DNA from: Chloroflexota bacterium
Lineage (GTDB): Bacteria > Chloroflexota > Limnocylindria > P2-11E
DNA length: 44,360 nt
Assembly (NCBI GenBank): GCA_005889075.1
Contig: VBDQ01000034.1
Coordinates: forward strand, 1-44,360
Direction of reading: 5' to 3'
In this document: piece by piece, positions 14,724 to 22,344 of the stretch
How positions within the stretch are numbered: the first letter of the stretch is position 1
Layout of the letters: every line of letters starts with the position of its first letter
The notes under the pieces: generated by a model
What the model was told of the DNA's origin: nothing
What the model saw: the letters and a program-made list of their open reading frames with translations, nothing else
Databases searched by the model: none
Position numbers and translations under genes: made by a program

Positions 14724-15929
14724 GTGCGGCTTCCGCGGATCCTCGAGCCGCTCCGCCATCGCGATTTCCGGCTCCTCTGGACGGGTCAGACGATCTCGAT
14801 CTTCGGCGACTTCATCCACGGCGTCGCGCTCCCGTTCCAGATCCTCGCGCTCGGCGGGGGCGCGCTCGAGATCGGGCTGTGGGGCGCGCTCTTCAGCGTC
14901 GTGACGATCGTGTTCCTGCTGCTCGGCGGCGCAATCGCCGACCGCTTCTCGCGCCGCAGCATCATCCTCGCGAACGACCTCGGATCGGGCGTCGTGGTCA
15001 GCGCGATTGCGATGCTTTCAGCCACCGGGACCCTCCGGATCGAGCACCTCTACGCCGAGGCGCTCATCTTCGGAGCGACGCACGCGTTCTTTCAGCCGGC
15101 GGTGAACGCCATCATCCCCGACCTCGTTCCGGCAGACGTTCTCCAATCGGGCAACGCGATCCGTGGGATGTCACGCCAGATCGCTCTCATCGGCGGTCCC
15201 GTGGTCGGCGGAGCGCTCGCGGCAATCTGGCTGCCCCTCGCCTTCGCGACGGACGCCGCCTCCTTCTTCGCGAGCTTCGCGGCGCTCTGGCTCGCCCATC
15301 CACCGCGGCGCGACAGCGCCGCACCGGCACCGCTGTTCCGCCAGATCCGCGAGGGCCTCGCCTACACCTTCTCGGTACCCTGGCTCTGGATCTTCATCTT
15401 CGCCTGGGCGATCGTCGTTTTGGGTAACTTCGGTCCGCTCAACGTCGCTCTGCCGATCTTCGTCCGCGATGTGCTTGGTGGCGATGCCCGCCTTTACGGA
15501 ACGATCATCGCGGCGGTCGGCGTCGGCGACATCGTCACCGGTCTGCTGCTCGCACGTTTCCGCGTCCGCCGGATCGGCATCGCCATCTGCCTCTTCGGGA
15601 TCCTCGGTGGTCTCTCGCTGATCGGGATGGGTCTTTTTCCGATCGTGCCGGCGACCCTTTTGTTCGCCGCAGTCTTCGGGGCGCAGATCGTCGGCGTGGG
15701 GGTCCTCTGGACCACGGCCGTGCAGAAGCACGTCCCGCGCGAGCTCCTCGGGCGGGTCACGAGCATCGACTTCTTCGGCGGGTCGCTGCTGCTGCCCCTC
15801 GCCCCGGTCATCTTCGCGGCGGTCGTCGCGGCGTTCGGCCCGGCCGCCGCCCTCGTGCTCGGTGGGACCATTGGCGTCGCGATCACCGCCCTCCTGCTAC
15901 TCGTGCCCTCGATCCGCGAGTTGGAATGA
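14724..15929 (+). CDS. MFS transporter (enterobactin-exporter-like MFS_3 type), 401 aa
   Basis: A 12-helix major facilitator, probably an H+-coupled efflux pump. The N-terminus 'LRHRDFRLLWTGQTISIFGDFIHGVALPFQIL' is typical of the MFS_3 group; motif A between helices 2 and 3 is 'GGAIADRFSRRSIIL', and 'GMSRQIALIGGPVVGGALAA' in the fifth helix is the motif C-like region seen in drug antiporters. The GTG at 14724 directly follows the previous TGA. Substrate unknown; siderophore, drug or metabolite are all possible. Confidence 0.88.
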   Translation: MRLPRILEPLRHRDFRLLWTGQTISIFGDFIHGVALPFQILALGGGALEIGLWGALFSVVTIVFLLLGGAIADRFSRRSIILANDLGSGVVVSAIAMLSATGTLRIEHLYAEALIFGATHAFFQPAVNAIIPDLVPADVLQSGNAIRGMSRQIALIGGPVVGGALAAIWLPLAFATDAASFFASFAALWLAHPPRRDSAAPAPLFRQIREGLAYTFSVPWLWIFIFAWAIVVLGNFGPLNVALPIFVRDVLGGDARLYGTIIAAVGVGDIVTGLLLARFRVRRIGIAICLFGILGGLSLIGMGLFPIVPATLLFAAVFGAQIVGVGVLWTTAVQKHVPRELLGRVTSIDFFGGSLLLPLAPVIFAAVVAAFGPAAALVLGGTIGVAITALLLLVPSIRELE

Positions 15930-15953
15930 ATCCTGCGCGATATGTCCGGGCGG

Positions 15954-16003
15954 TAGGATTGAGAGCACGCCGGGACCGGCACGCAGCCGGCCTGGACGGA
16001 GGT
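15954..16003 (+). promoter_or_regulatory. panB promoter and Shine-Dalgarno
   Basis: TAGGAT (15954-15959, in GGTAGGAT) is a good -10; transcription from about 15966 would give a ~43-base leader containing GGAGGT (15998-16003), five bases before the panB ATG. A -35 at the usual distance is not clear. Confidence 0.5.
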
Positions 16004-16008
16004 TCGAA

Positions 16009-16902
16009 ATGAGCGATCAGTACGGCGGGGTATCCGCGCCGGCTCCCAAGAAGGTCACCGTTCCCGACCTCATCGCCATGAAGCGCGAGGGACGGCGCAT
16101 CACGATGATGACGGCCTACGACGCGGCGTTCGCGCGGCTCGTCGACCAAGCCGGCATCGACGTCATCCTCGTCGGGGACTCGCTGGGGATGGTCGTGCTC
16201 GGCTATCCCACGACCGTCCCCGTCACGATGGACGACATGGTCCGGCACGCCGCGGCGGTCTCGCGCGGTACACAGCGGCCGCTTCTCGTCGGGGACATGC
16301 CGTTCGGCAGCTACCAGGCGTCGGCTGAGGACGCGCTGCGGAACGCCGCCCGGTTCCTGAAAGAGGCGGGCATGGACGCCGTCAAGGTCGAGGGCGGCGC
16401 GGAGGTCGTCGACACCGTGCGAACGCTCACGGCCAACGGCATCGCGGTCATGGCGCACGTCGGCCTCACGCCGCAGCGCGTCGCGCAGCTCGGCGGCTTC
16501 AAAGTGCAGGCGAAGACCGCGCGCGCGGCACGACGGCTCATCGACGACGCGCTCGCGCTCGAGGACGCCGGCGCCTTCTCGATCGTCCTCGAGTCCGTGC
16601 CCGCTCCGGTCGCCACCCTCGCGACCGAGCGGCTGGACATACCGACCATCGGCATCGGCGCGGGCGTCGACTGCGACGGTCAGGTGCTCGTGCTGCACGA
16701 CGTGCTCGGCCTCTTCGGCGAGTTCAAGCCGAAATTCGCGAAGCGCTACGCGGACATCGGCGCTCAGGTGGCCGACGCGCTTCGTGAGTTCGACCGCGAG
16801 GTCCGCGACGGGTCGTTCCCAACCGCCGAGCACAGCTTCACGATGAAAGACAGCGAGCTCGCGTCACTGCAGCGAGGCCTGGCGCAACCCAAAGCGGTCT
16901 AG
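16009..16902 (+). CDS. panB: 3-methyl-2-oxobutanoate hydroxymethyltransferase
   Basis: Adds the hydroxymethyl group from methylene-tetrahydrofolate to alpha-ketoisovalerate, giving ketopantoate. TIM-barrel enzyme of 297 aa with 'MMTAYDAAFARLVDQAGIDVILVGDSLGMV' (metal-binding Asp), 'PLLVGDMPFGSY', 'VKVEGG', 'VMAHVGLTPQ', 'VLESVPAPVA' and 'TIGIGAGVDCDGQVLVLHD', all canonical; the 'GLTPQ' and 'GIGAG' loops bind substrate. A strong SD precedes the ATG. The next gene, panE, is 23 bases downstream and uses the product. Confidence 0.96.
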   Translation: MSDQYGGVSAPAPKKVTVPDLIAMKREGRRITMMTAYDAAFARLVDQAGIDVILVGDSLGMVVLGYPTTVPVTMDDMVRHAAAVSRGTQRPLLVGDMPFGSYQASAEDALRNAARFLKEAGMDAVKVEGGAEVVDTVRTLTANGIAVMAHVGLTPQRVAQLGGFKVQAKTARAARRLIDDALALEDAGAFSIVLESVPAPVATLATERLDIPTIGIGAGVDCDGQVLVLHDVLGLFGEFKPKFAKRYADIGAQVADALREFDREVRDGSFPTAEHSFTMKDSELASLQRGLAQPKAV

Positions 16903-16925
16903 CTCACGAGCCGAGCGAGCACCGG

Positions 16926-17762
16926 ATGCGGATCGCGATCCTGGGCATGGGGGCGATCGGGCACGTCATGGCCCGCGCGCTCGAGGGACACCCGAAGGTC
17001 GACCTCGTGCGGATCGATCGGACCGCTGCGCCGCTGCGAGCGGACGAGCCGCCGGTCGATGTCGCGATCGTTGCGACGAAGACGCCCGGCACCGAGTGGG
17101 CGGCCAACGTCGCGGGCAAGCTCCTTGCGAACGACGGCGTCGCCCTCACCATCCAGAACGGGCTCGGCAACTACGAAACGCTCGCCGAGCATGTTGGCCA
17201 CGAGCGCGCGGCGGTCGGCGTCATCTACGTCGGCGCGCAGCTCGTCGACGGGGAGCTGCGCGCGACCGGACCGGGCACGCTCGAGCTTGGCCGGCCGAGC
17301 GGCGAAAAGCCGCGCGCGAATCTCGAGGAGCTCGCGATGCTGCTCGCGGAGGGGGGCATGGAAGTGCGCCTCGTCGACGATCCGTGGCCGTCGGTCTGGC
17401 GGAAGCTCGTGACTAACGCGGCGGTCAACCCCCTGACCGCGCTGGTCGGGAAGACGAACGCCGACCTTCTGACGGACCCCGCGGCGGCATCGGTGGCCGA
17501 CGCGCTCGCGCGCGAGGTCGCCCGCGTCGCGCGCGCGTACGGCGTGCCGATCTCGGAACAGGAAGCGGTGACCCAGTGGCGCTCGATGGCCGCGCTCACC
17601 GGCGCGAATCGCTCGTCGATGCTGCAGGACGTCGACGCGGGACGCGCGACCGAGGTCGACGCGATCTCCGGCGCGGTGGCGCGCGAAGGCGAGCGCCGCG
17701 GCGTCGCCGCGCCGCTCAACCAGGCGATGACGATCCTCGTTTCAGCCCTCCAGCGCGATTAG
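16926..17762 (+). CDS. panE: 2-dehydropantoate 2-reductase (ketopantoate reductase)
   Basis: NADPH-dependent reduction of ketopantoate to pantoate, the step between PanB and PanC. The N-terminal Rossmann motif is 'ILGMGAIGHVMA' (GxGxxG), the central 'TIQNGLGNYE' binds substrate, and the helical C-terminal domain has the catalytic Lys in 'WRKLVTNAAVNPLTAL' (K160) and 'SSMLQDVDAGRATEVDAISG' with the conserved Glu. 278 aa is short for the family (about 300) but both domains look whole. Its TAG stop overlaps the convergent cyclase's TAA by four bases (TTAG). Confidence 0.92.
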   Translation: MRIAILGMGAIGHVMARALEGHPKVDLVRIDRTAAPLRADEPPVDVAIVATKTPGTEWAANVAGKLLANDGVALTIQNGLGNYETLAEHVGHERAAVGVIYVGAQLVDGELRATGPGTLELGRPSGEKPRANLEELAMLLAEGGMEVRLVDDPWPSVWRKLVTNAAVNPLTALVGKTNADLLTDPAAASVADALAREVARVARAYGVPISEQEAVTQWRSMAALTGANRSSMLQDVDAGRATEVDAISGAVAREGERRGVAAPLNQAMTILVSALQRD

Positions 17763-19000
17763 CTGTTCGCGGATACTCGTGTGCCGCTCTCCGCGACCAG
17801 CCACCAGGTCCTCACGGCGCCCTTTCCTTTTACCTCGATCGTCCCGCGCGGTTCGCAGACGAACCGCTCTTTCAGGAGCTCGTACGTCGCTTCGGTGAGC
17901 TGGACCTTCCCAGCGACGCCATGCGATTCCATTCGGGCAGCTGTGTTCACCGTGTCGCCCCAGATGTCGAAGACGAACTTGCGCCTGCCGATGACGCCGC
18001 CGATCACTGGGCCCGAGTTGACGCCGATCCGGAAGTCGAGGCAGCGCATGCCCGAGGCACGGCGCTCGTCAACGTACGCCAGCATCGCGAGCGCGAGGCG
18101 CGCCGTGGCCTCGGCGTGATCCGGGCGCGGTGCTGGCACGCCCGCGACACCCATCCAGTTGTCCCCTATCGTGCGGATCTTCTCTACACCATGGCGGTCG
18201 GCGAGCTGGTCGAATCGCGTGACGTGCTCGTCGAGGAGCGCGACCATCCGTTCGGGTTCGAGCTCGACAGTGAGTGGGGTCGAGTTCACCACGTCGGCGA
18301 AGATCACCGTCGCCGCCGGATAGCGGTCGGCGATGACTTCCTCGCGCTCGCGAAGCCGTGACGCGATTGATGCCGGCAAGACGTTCAGGAGCAGCCGCTC
18401 CGAGCGACCGCGCTCCGCCGCGAGTTGTCGAGCGTACGCCGCCAGCAGCGCGAACGCGACCGCCGAGATCGTGGCGATGTTCGCGACGAAGAAGAGCGTG
18501 ATGACCGCTTGCGGCAGCGAGTTCGTTGCGCGTGGCTGCGCGAATGCCGCGATCCCGACGATCGCGCTGAACGCGACGAGCCAGCGGGAACCGGCGCCGA
18601 TGCCCCCGAACACCAGGGCGCAAAAGGGAGCGAGAACCGACCACAGAACGACGCCACTCGAAGGCTCGAAGCCGCCGAGTGCGACGTGGAGGACGAAAGG
18701 CAGCGACAGGATCAGGAGGCATTGACCGCGCCGCACCTGGTCGAGGTCTCTCGTCCGCGCGAACGCGGCAAGGTTCGCCGCTGCGAATGGCATGTACGCG
18801 ATCGGCACGGCGGCAGCGGTCGTCTCGCCCAAGACGTAGTAGATCGCTCCCCAGACGAAGCCGGTCGGCATCACCGCCATGGAAAACGCGACCATGAGCC
18901 GCTTCCGCCGCCGAAGCTCGGGCGGATCGTCCGGCTTCGCGCCGATGTTCAGAAGGCGGTCGGGCATCGTGGAGATTCTCGGCAAGGCGCGGGCGACCAT
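17759..19000 (-). CDS. Membrane-bound class III adenylyl cyclase, 413 aa
   Basis: Six hydrophobic segments fill residues ~35-205 ('LMVAFSMAVMPTGFVWGAIYYVL' to 'LFFVANIATISAVAFALLAAY'), followed by a signalling helix and a cyclase homology domain. The catalytic residues are all there: metal Asp in 'VIFADVVNSTPL', the adenine-specifying Lys and second metal Asp in 'EKIRTIGDNWMGVAG', 'KFVFDIWGDTVNTAARMES' with the Asp, Asn and Arg of the active site. These choose ATP over GTP, so the product is cAMP. The segment 'ERLLLNVLPASIASRLRE' is the usual linker. Start could be GTG/ATG at 19000 or the ATG at 18967. Likely receivers are the two stand-alone cNMP-binding proteins in the window. Confidence 0.9.
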   Translation of the reverse strand: MVARALPRISTMPDRLLNIGAKPDDPPELRRRKRLMVAFSMAVMPTGFVWGAIYYVLGETTAAAVPIAYMPFAAANLAAFARTRDLDQVRRGQCLLILSLPFVLHVALGGFEPSSGVVLWSVLAPFCALVFGGIGAGSRWLVAFSAIVGIAAFAQPRATNSLPQAVITLFFVANIATISAVAFALLAAYARQLAAERGRSERLLLNVLPASIASRLREREEVIADRYPAATVIFADVVNSTPLTVELEPERMVALLDEHVTRFDQLADRHGVEKIRTIGDNWMGVAGVPAPRPDHAEATARLALAMLAYVDERRASGMRCLDFRIGVNSGPVIGGVIGRRKFVFDIWGDTVNTAARMESHGVAGKVQLTEATYELLKERFVCEPRGTIEVKGKGAVRTWWLVAESGTRVSANS

Positions 19001-19059
19001 TCGGCGACGCAGCCGATCTGCTCGGTCGTGTGGAGCGGCGGGGATGGGTTAGGCGGCGG

Positions 19060-19290
19060 TCAGCGCCCCGCCGACTCGAGCGGGCTCTGCTCGCGGGCCT
19101 CGGCTTCGACGCGCACGCACGTATCGCAGCGGCCCTCGCGTTCGGGCTTGTCCTCATGCGTTGCGATCTCGAGCGGGCCGGTGATCTTCTCGCCGCAGTA
19201 CGTCGTGGTGGTGAAGCCCTTGTCCCGCGCGACGTGCCACGTGCTCGACGCGCGGTCGTCTCGGTAGAGCGGACGGACCCAGCCAGCCAT
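19060..19290 (-). CDS. Small HCCC zinc-finger-like protein, 76 aa
   Basis: The ATG at 19290 has GGGGAG seven bases upstream. The product has a His ('STWHVARDKG'), one Cys ('TTYCGEKITGP') and a C-x-x-C pair ('GRCDTCVRV'), the spacing of a small zinc-binding fold found in many high-GC bacterial 'WHV-..-CG-..-CxxC' proteins. The tail is acidic/Gln-rich. No DNA-binding or catalytic domain can be named. Its long 5' region (19291-19669) is non-coding and contains nested inverted repeats. Confidence 0.65.
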   Translation of the reverse strand: MAGWVRPLYRDDRASSTWHVARDKGFTTTTYCGEKITGPLEIATHEDKPEREGRCDTCVRVEAEAREQSPLESAGR

Positions 19291-19669
19291 GGCAAGCTCC
19301 CCTCTCTGAGCAGTGCTTTGTCGCGGACCCACCGATTTTGGCCCCGACAGCCCCGTCGGTCCACTCGGGCGCCGACTCGAGTCTCGGTCCTGGTTCCCTC
19401 GGCTGATACTTCTGGGGTGGCCCCGCCTCAGCCCTGATCGCGGTCGCCTGCCTGTTCTCGGTATTCGCGGCCTGGTCGGACGGCACATCCTGGGCCGCAC
19501 GACCAGGCGGAGTGACGTAGGGGGCCACCAAAAGGCAGCGAGCCTCGCGGCGTGGTGACCGTCCGAGTTACACCGACGACTCGCTTCAACTTGTCCGGCG
19601 CCGTCCGCGGATCGACGGTTCTCGGGTCGCTCGGCCAGCAGCGATTGGGCGGCGGCGTCCCGCTCAGCG
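19291..19669. other. Non-coding 379-bp stretch with nested inverted repeats
   Basis: No frame on either strand looks like protein: the long minus frame is Arg/Pro-rich and starts inside panC. Paired arms are GGTGGCCCC (19416-19424) with GGGGCCACC (19521-19529), and inside them GCCTGGTCG (19470-19478) with CGACCAGGC (19500-19508). A CCGAC/GTCGG hairpin (19344-19348/19355-19359) and a GACTCGAGTC palindrome lie nearby. This nesting suggests a folded RNA, perhaps a leader of the small zinc protein gene or a small RNA; it is not a family I recognise. Confidence 0.4.
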
Positions 19670-20524
19670 TCAGCCTGGACCCACGCCGTCAACGTCCAAT
19701 CCGAGGAGCACGTTGTCGATCAGACGCGCCTTCCCGACGCGCGCGGCGACGGAGATCACGACCTGGCCTGCCGGCCCGCGCAGCTCTTCGAGCGTGTAGG
19801 GATCAGCGACCGAGACGTACTCGAGCGCGACGTCCGGCTGAGAGACGACCTTCTTGACTCGATCGCGCAAGACCGCTGGGTCGCGCTCGCCGCCGCTCCA
19901 CAGATCCCCGGCCGCAAACAGCGCGCGCGAGAGCGCCAGCGCATTACGCCGATCCTCAGCTTCGAGATAGGCGTTGCGCGAGCTCATCGCGAGGCCCTCT
20001 GGCTCGCGCACGGTCGGGCACCCGACCACCCGGATCCCGAAACGTAGGTCTCGCGTCATCGTCTGGACGACGCGTAGCTGCTGGAAATCCTTCTGTCCGA
20101 AATACGCCGCTTCGGGTCGCACGATCGCGAAGAGCTTCGCGACCACGGTGCAAACGCCAACGAAGTGGCCGGGACGCGCCGCGCCCTCGAGCAGCAACGC
20201 TAACGCGCCGGGCTGGATTCTCGTCGCGTCGCCGGCGGGATACATCTCGTCTTCGCTCGGGACGAAGACCATCGCCGCGCCGAGTCGTTCGCAGAGGGCG
20301 AGATCGGCGAATTCGTTGCGTGGATATGAGCGGAAATCGTCGTGCGGACCGAACTGCGTCGGGTTCACGAAGATCGAGACCGCTGCGACATCGCATTCCG
20401 CGACCGCGCGTTCGATGAGGGCCGCGTGGCCCGCGTGCAGCGCGCCCATCGTGGGAACGAACCCGACCCGTCCCGACCGCGCGCGCCATGCGCGGACCTC
20501 GGTCGCGGTGCGGACGACCTTCAA
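19670..20524 (-). CDS. panC: Pantothenate synthetase
   Basis: Condenses pantoate with beta-alanine using ATP via pantoyl-adenylate. The nucleotidyltransferase fold shows 'FVPTMGALHAGHAALI' (HIGH-like), 'VNPTQFGPHDDFRSYPR', 'YFGQKDFQQLRVV', and 'MSSRNAYLE', all catalytic, over 284 aa. The start is TTG at 20524, overlapping the stop of the upstream GpgS fusion by TTGA. It is the last gene of a five-gene leftward operon of glycosyltransferases, apart from panB-panE, which are 2 kb away on the other strand. panD is not in the window. Confidence 0.94.
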   Translation of the reverse strand: MKVVRTATEVRAWRARSGRVGFVPTMGALHAGHAALIERAVAECDVAAVSIFVNPTQFGPHDDFRSYPRNEFADLALCERLGAAMVFVPSEDEMYPAGDATRIQPGALALLLEGAARPGHFVGVCTVVAKLFAIVRPEAAYFGQKDFQQLRVVQTMTRDLRFGIRVVGCPTVREPEGLAMSSRNAYLEAEDRRNALALSRALFAAGDLWSGGERDPAVLRDRVKKVVSQPDVALEYVSVADPYTLEELRGPAGQVVISVAARVGKARLIDNVLLGLDVDGVGPG

Positions 20525-22344
20525 GGTCCCGGAGTATCGGCCTCGTGCTGGCGCTTCGCCTGGTACGCGGGGACGCTCACGATCGGCGGACGCTCGACGT
20601 CGATGATGTCGTGCATCTCGAGGTGGAGCTTCCCGGCTCCCCGCGTGGCGATGAGCTTCATCGTGAAGTTCGCCTCTTCGAGCAGGTTCGCGTTATGGGC
20701 CTCGCCGATCCGTTTGAGCGCCACCTGGAGGACCTCGAAGCTCATCATTGAGAGCGCATAGAGCGATTGATTTCGGTGGATGCGCTGCTTCAGGTCCACT
20801 TGCGCGATGGCGCCAAGCCCTACGCGCTGTAGCGTGTCGACGAGAAGACCCGTCTCGACCCCGTAGCCCGAGAAGAAGGGGAGCTGCTCGAGCAGCGCGC
20901 GCCGGCCAGCCTGCTCTCCTGAGAGCGGCTGGACGATCCCCGAGAGCTCAGGGAAGAAGAGGTTCAGGATCGGGCGCGCCGCGAGCTCCGTCACGCGACC
21001 GCCGCCGGTCGCCTGTAACTCGTCGCCGATGCGCAGCGGCCGCTGGTAGAAGGCCTTGACGAACTGCAGGTCCGGGCGCATGAGCAGCGGACCGACGATC
21101 CCGTACACGAACTTCGGATGCGCGCTCGTGATGTCTGTATCCACCCAGGCGACGATGTCGCCGGTGAGCACGTGCAGGCTCTTCCAGAGGCCCTCGCCCT
21201 TTCCGCGGTACGTGCCCGTCTCGGGAAGGATCTCGTCATGGATGAAGACCGGCACCCCTTCGTCCGCCGCGATCTCGCGCGTGCGATCCTCCGAGCGCGA
21301 GTCGATCACCACCAGCTCGTCGACGAGCGGGAACCGCTCGACCAGCCGCGAGCGGATCGCCCTGATGACACTGCGGATCGTGGCCTCTTCGTTGAGCGTC
21401 GGCAGTCCGACCGAGATGCGCAGGTTCTGGCGCTCCTTCGCGTCGACCAAACGGCGAAGGTCGGCGAACTCCGTCGAGCTGAACGTGTTCTCGGCGAACC
21501 ACTTGTCCACGATCTCGCCGAGCACGCGGCTTCGCTCGCTGCGGTCCTGAGGCAGCCGCGGGCGCTCGGCGAATACGGTCGAGGCGACCGGCGCGCGCGT
21601 CCGGACGACGAGCGCGTTGCGCGCGTCGTCGAGGAGCGCGTGCCCGACCGGGCCGAGCGGATCCTCGACGCCCTCCCGCCCGGTCGCGCCAAAGACGATC
21701 GCGTCGTGTTGCGCGAGCTCTTCCTTGATGACCTTCACCGGCTCGCCCGACCGCGTGACGAGGCGCTCGACGCGCTCGTCGTAGGCGCGTTCGCCGAGCA
21801 GCTGATAAAGGGTCGAACGCCGGCGGCCGCGCTCGGCGACGTGGAGCAGGGTGACCGCGCCACCGTTCGCGCGCGCCAGGTCGACGCCGGTGCGCGCGGC
21901 CAGCTGCGCGTAGCGACCGCCGCGGACGGGGACAAGGATCCGCTTGGCCCGGCCGGGCGCGCCCTTCACCACCGCGACGTCGCAGGGCGGATCGCGAAGG
22001 ACCTCCTCGATGGTGGTCCCGAGCACGTCCCAGCCCGGGCGGCGCCAGCTGACGAGCAATAGGTCCGGCTTTTCGGTCGCGGCGGCCTCGCGCATCGCAT
22101 CCCAACCGAGCCGCGCGACCGTAACGAGCGAGCGCACCCGACCGGACCCGCCGGCCTCGCTGGCCAGGGCGTCGAGGGCGCGCCGACGCGTGCGGGCTTC
22201 CGGCTGTGCCGACGCCAGGGTTTCCTCCCCGGTGACCTCGATCACCGACGCGAGCACCACCTCGCCGTCGCAGGCGAGCGCGGTCGCGGTCTCGAGGAGC
22301 GCGTGCTCACGCTCTGCATCGGTGATGGCGACAAGGACCTTCAT
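20521..22344 (-). CDS. Fusion of two UspA domains with a GpgS-like GT81 glycosyltransferase, 607 aa
   Basis: Residues 1-128 and 133-252 are two universal-stress-protein folds ('MKVLVAITDAEREHALLETA'; 'KRILVPVRGGRYAQLAARTG ... VFGATGREG'), the second with a degenerate ATP motif. From ~309 comes a GT-A domain matching glucosyl-3-phosphoglycerate synthase: 'ISVGLPTLNEEATIRSVI', 'DELVVIDSRSEDRT', 'GKGEGLWKSL', the metal-binding D402-T-D404, 'TGGGRVTELAARPIL' and 'SGYGVETGLLVDTLQ'. GpgS uses NDP-glucose and 3-phosphoglycerate, giving the precursor of glucosylglycerate or methylglucose lipopolysaccharide. I do not know this USP fusion in GpgS proteins; the USP part may sense ATP or stress. ATG overlaps the upstream GT4 stop (ATGA). 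Confidence 0.85.
   Translation of the reverse strand: MKVLVAITDAEREHALLETATALACDGEVVLASVIEVTGEETLASAQPEARTRRRALDALASEAGGSGRVRSLVTVARLGWDAMREAAATEKPDLLLVSWRRPGWDVLGTTIEEVLRDPPCDVAVVKGAPGRAKRILVPVRGGRYAQLAARTGVDLARANGGAVTLLHVAERGRRRSTLYQLLGERAYDERVERLVTRSGEPVKVIKEELAQHDAIVFGATGREGVEDPLGPVGHALLDDARNALVVRTRAPVASTVFAERPRLPQDRSERSRVLGEIVDKWFAENTFSSTEFADLRRLVDAKERQNLRISVGLPTLNEEATIRSVIRAIRSRLVERFPLVDELVVIDSRSEDRTREIAADEGVPVFIHDEILPETGTYRGKGEGLWKSLHVLTGDIVAWVDTDITSAHPKFVYGIVGPLLMRPDLQFVKAFYQRPLRIGDELQATGGGRVTELAARPILNLFFPELSGIVQPLSGEQAGRRALLEQLPFFSGYGVETGLLVDTLQRVGLGAIAQVDLKQRIHRNQSLYALSMMSFEVLQVALKRIGEAHNANLLEEANFTMKLIATRGAGKLHLEMHDIIDVERPPIVSVPAYQAKRQHEADTPGP

Noticed and set aside
19408..19518. 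36-codon hydrophobic plus-strand frame ('ALIAVACLFSVFAAW')
   Set aside because: Preceded by a stop and has no start codon, so I treat it as chance within the structured region.
19060..19692. Long minus frame reaching from the small zinc protein into panC
   Set aside because: The N-terminal 130 residues are Arg/Pro-rich without any family look; the ATG at 19290 with its own SD is preferred.
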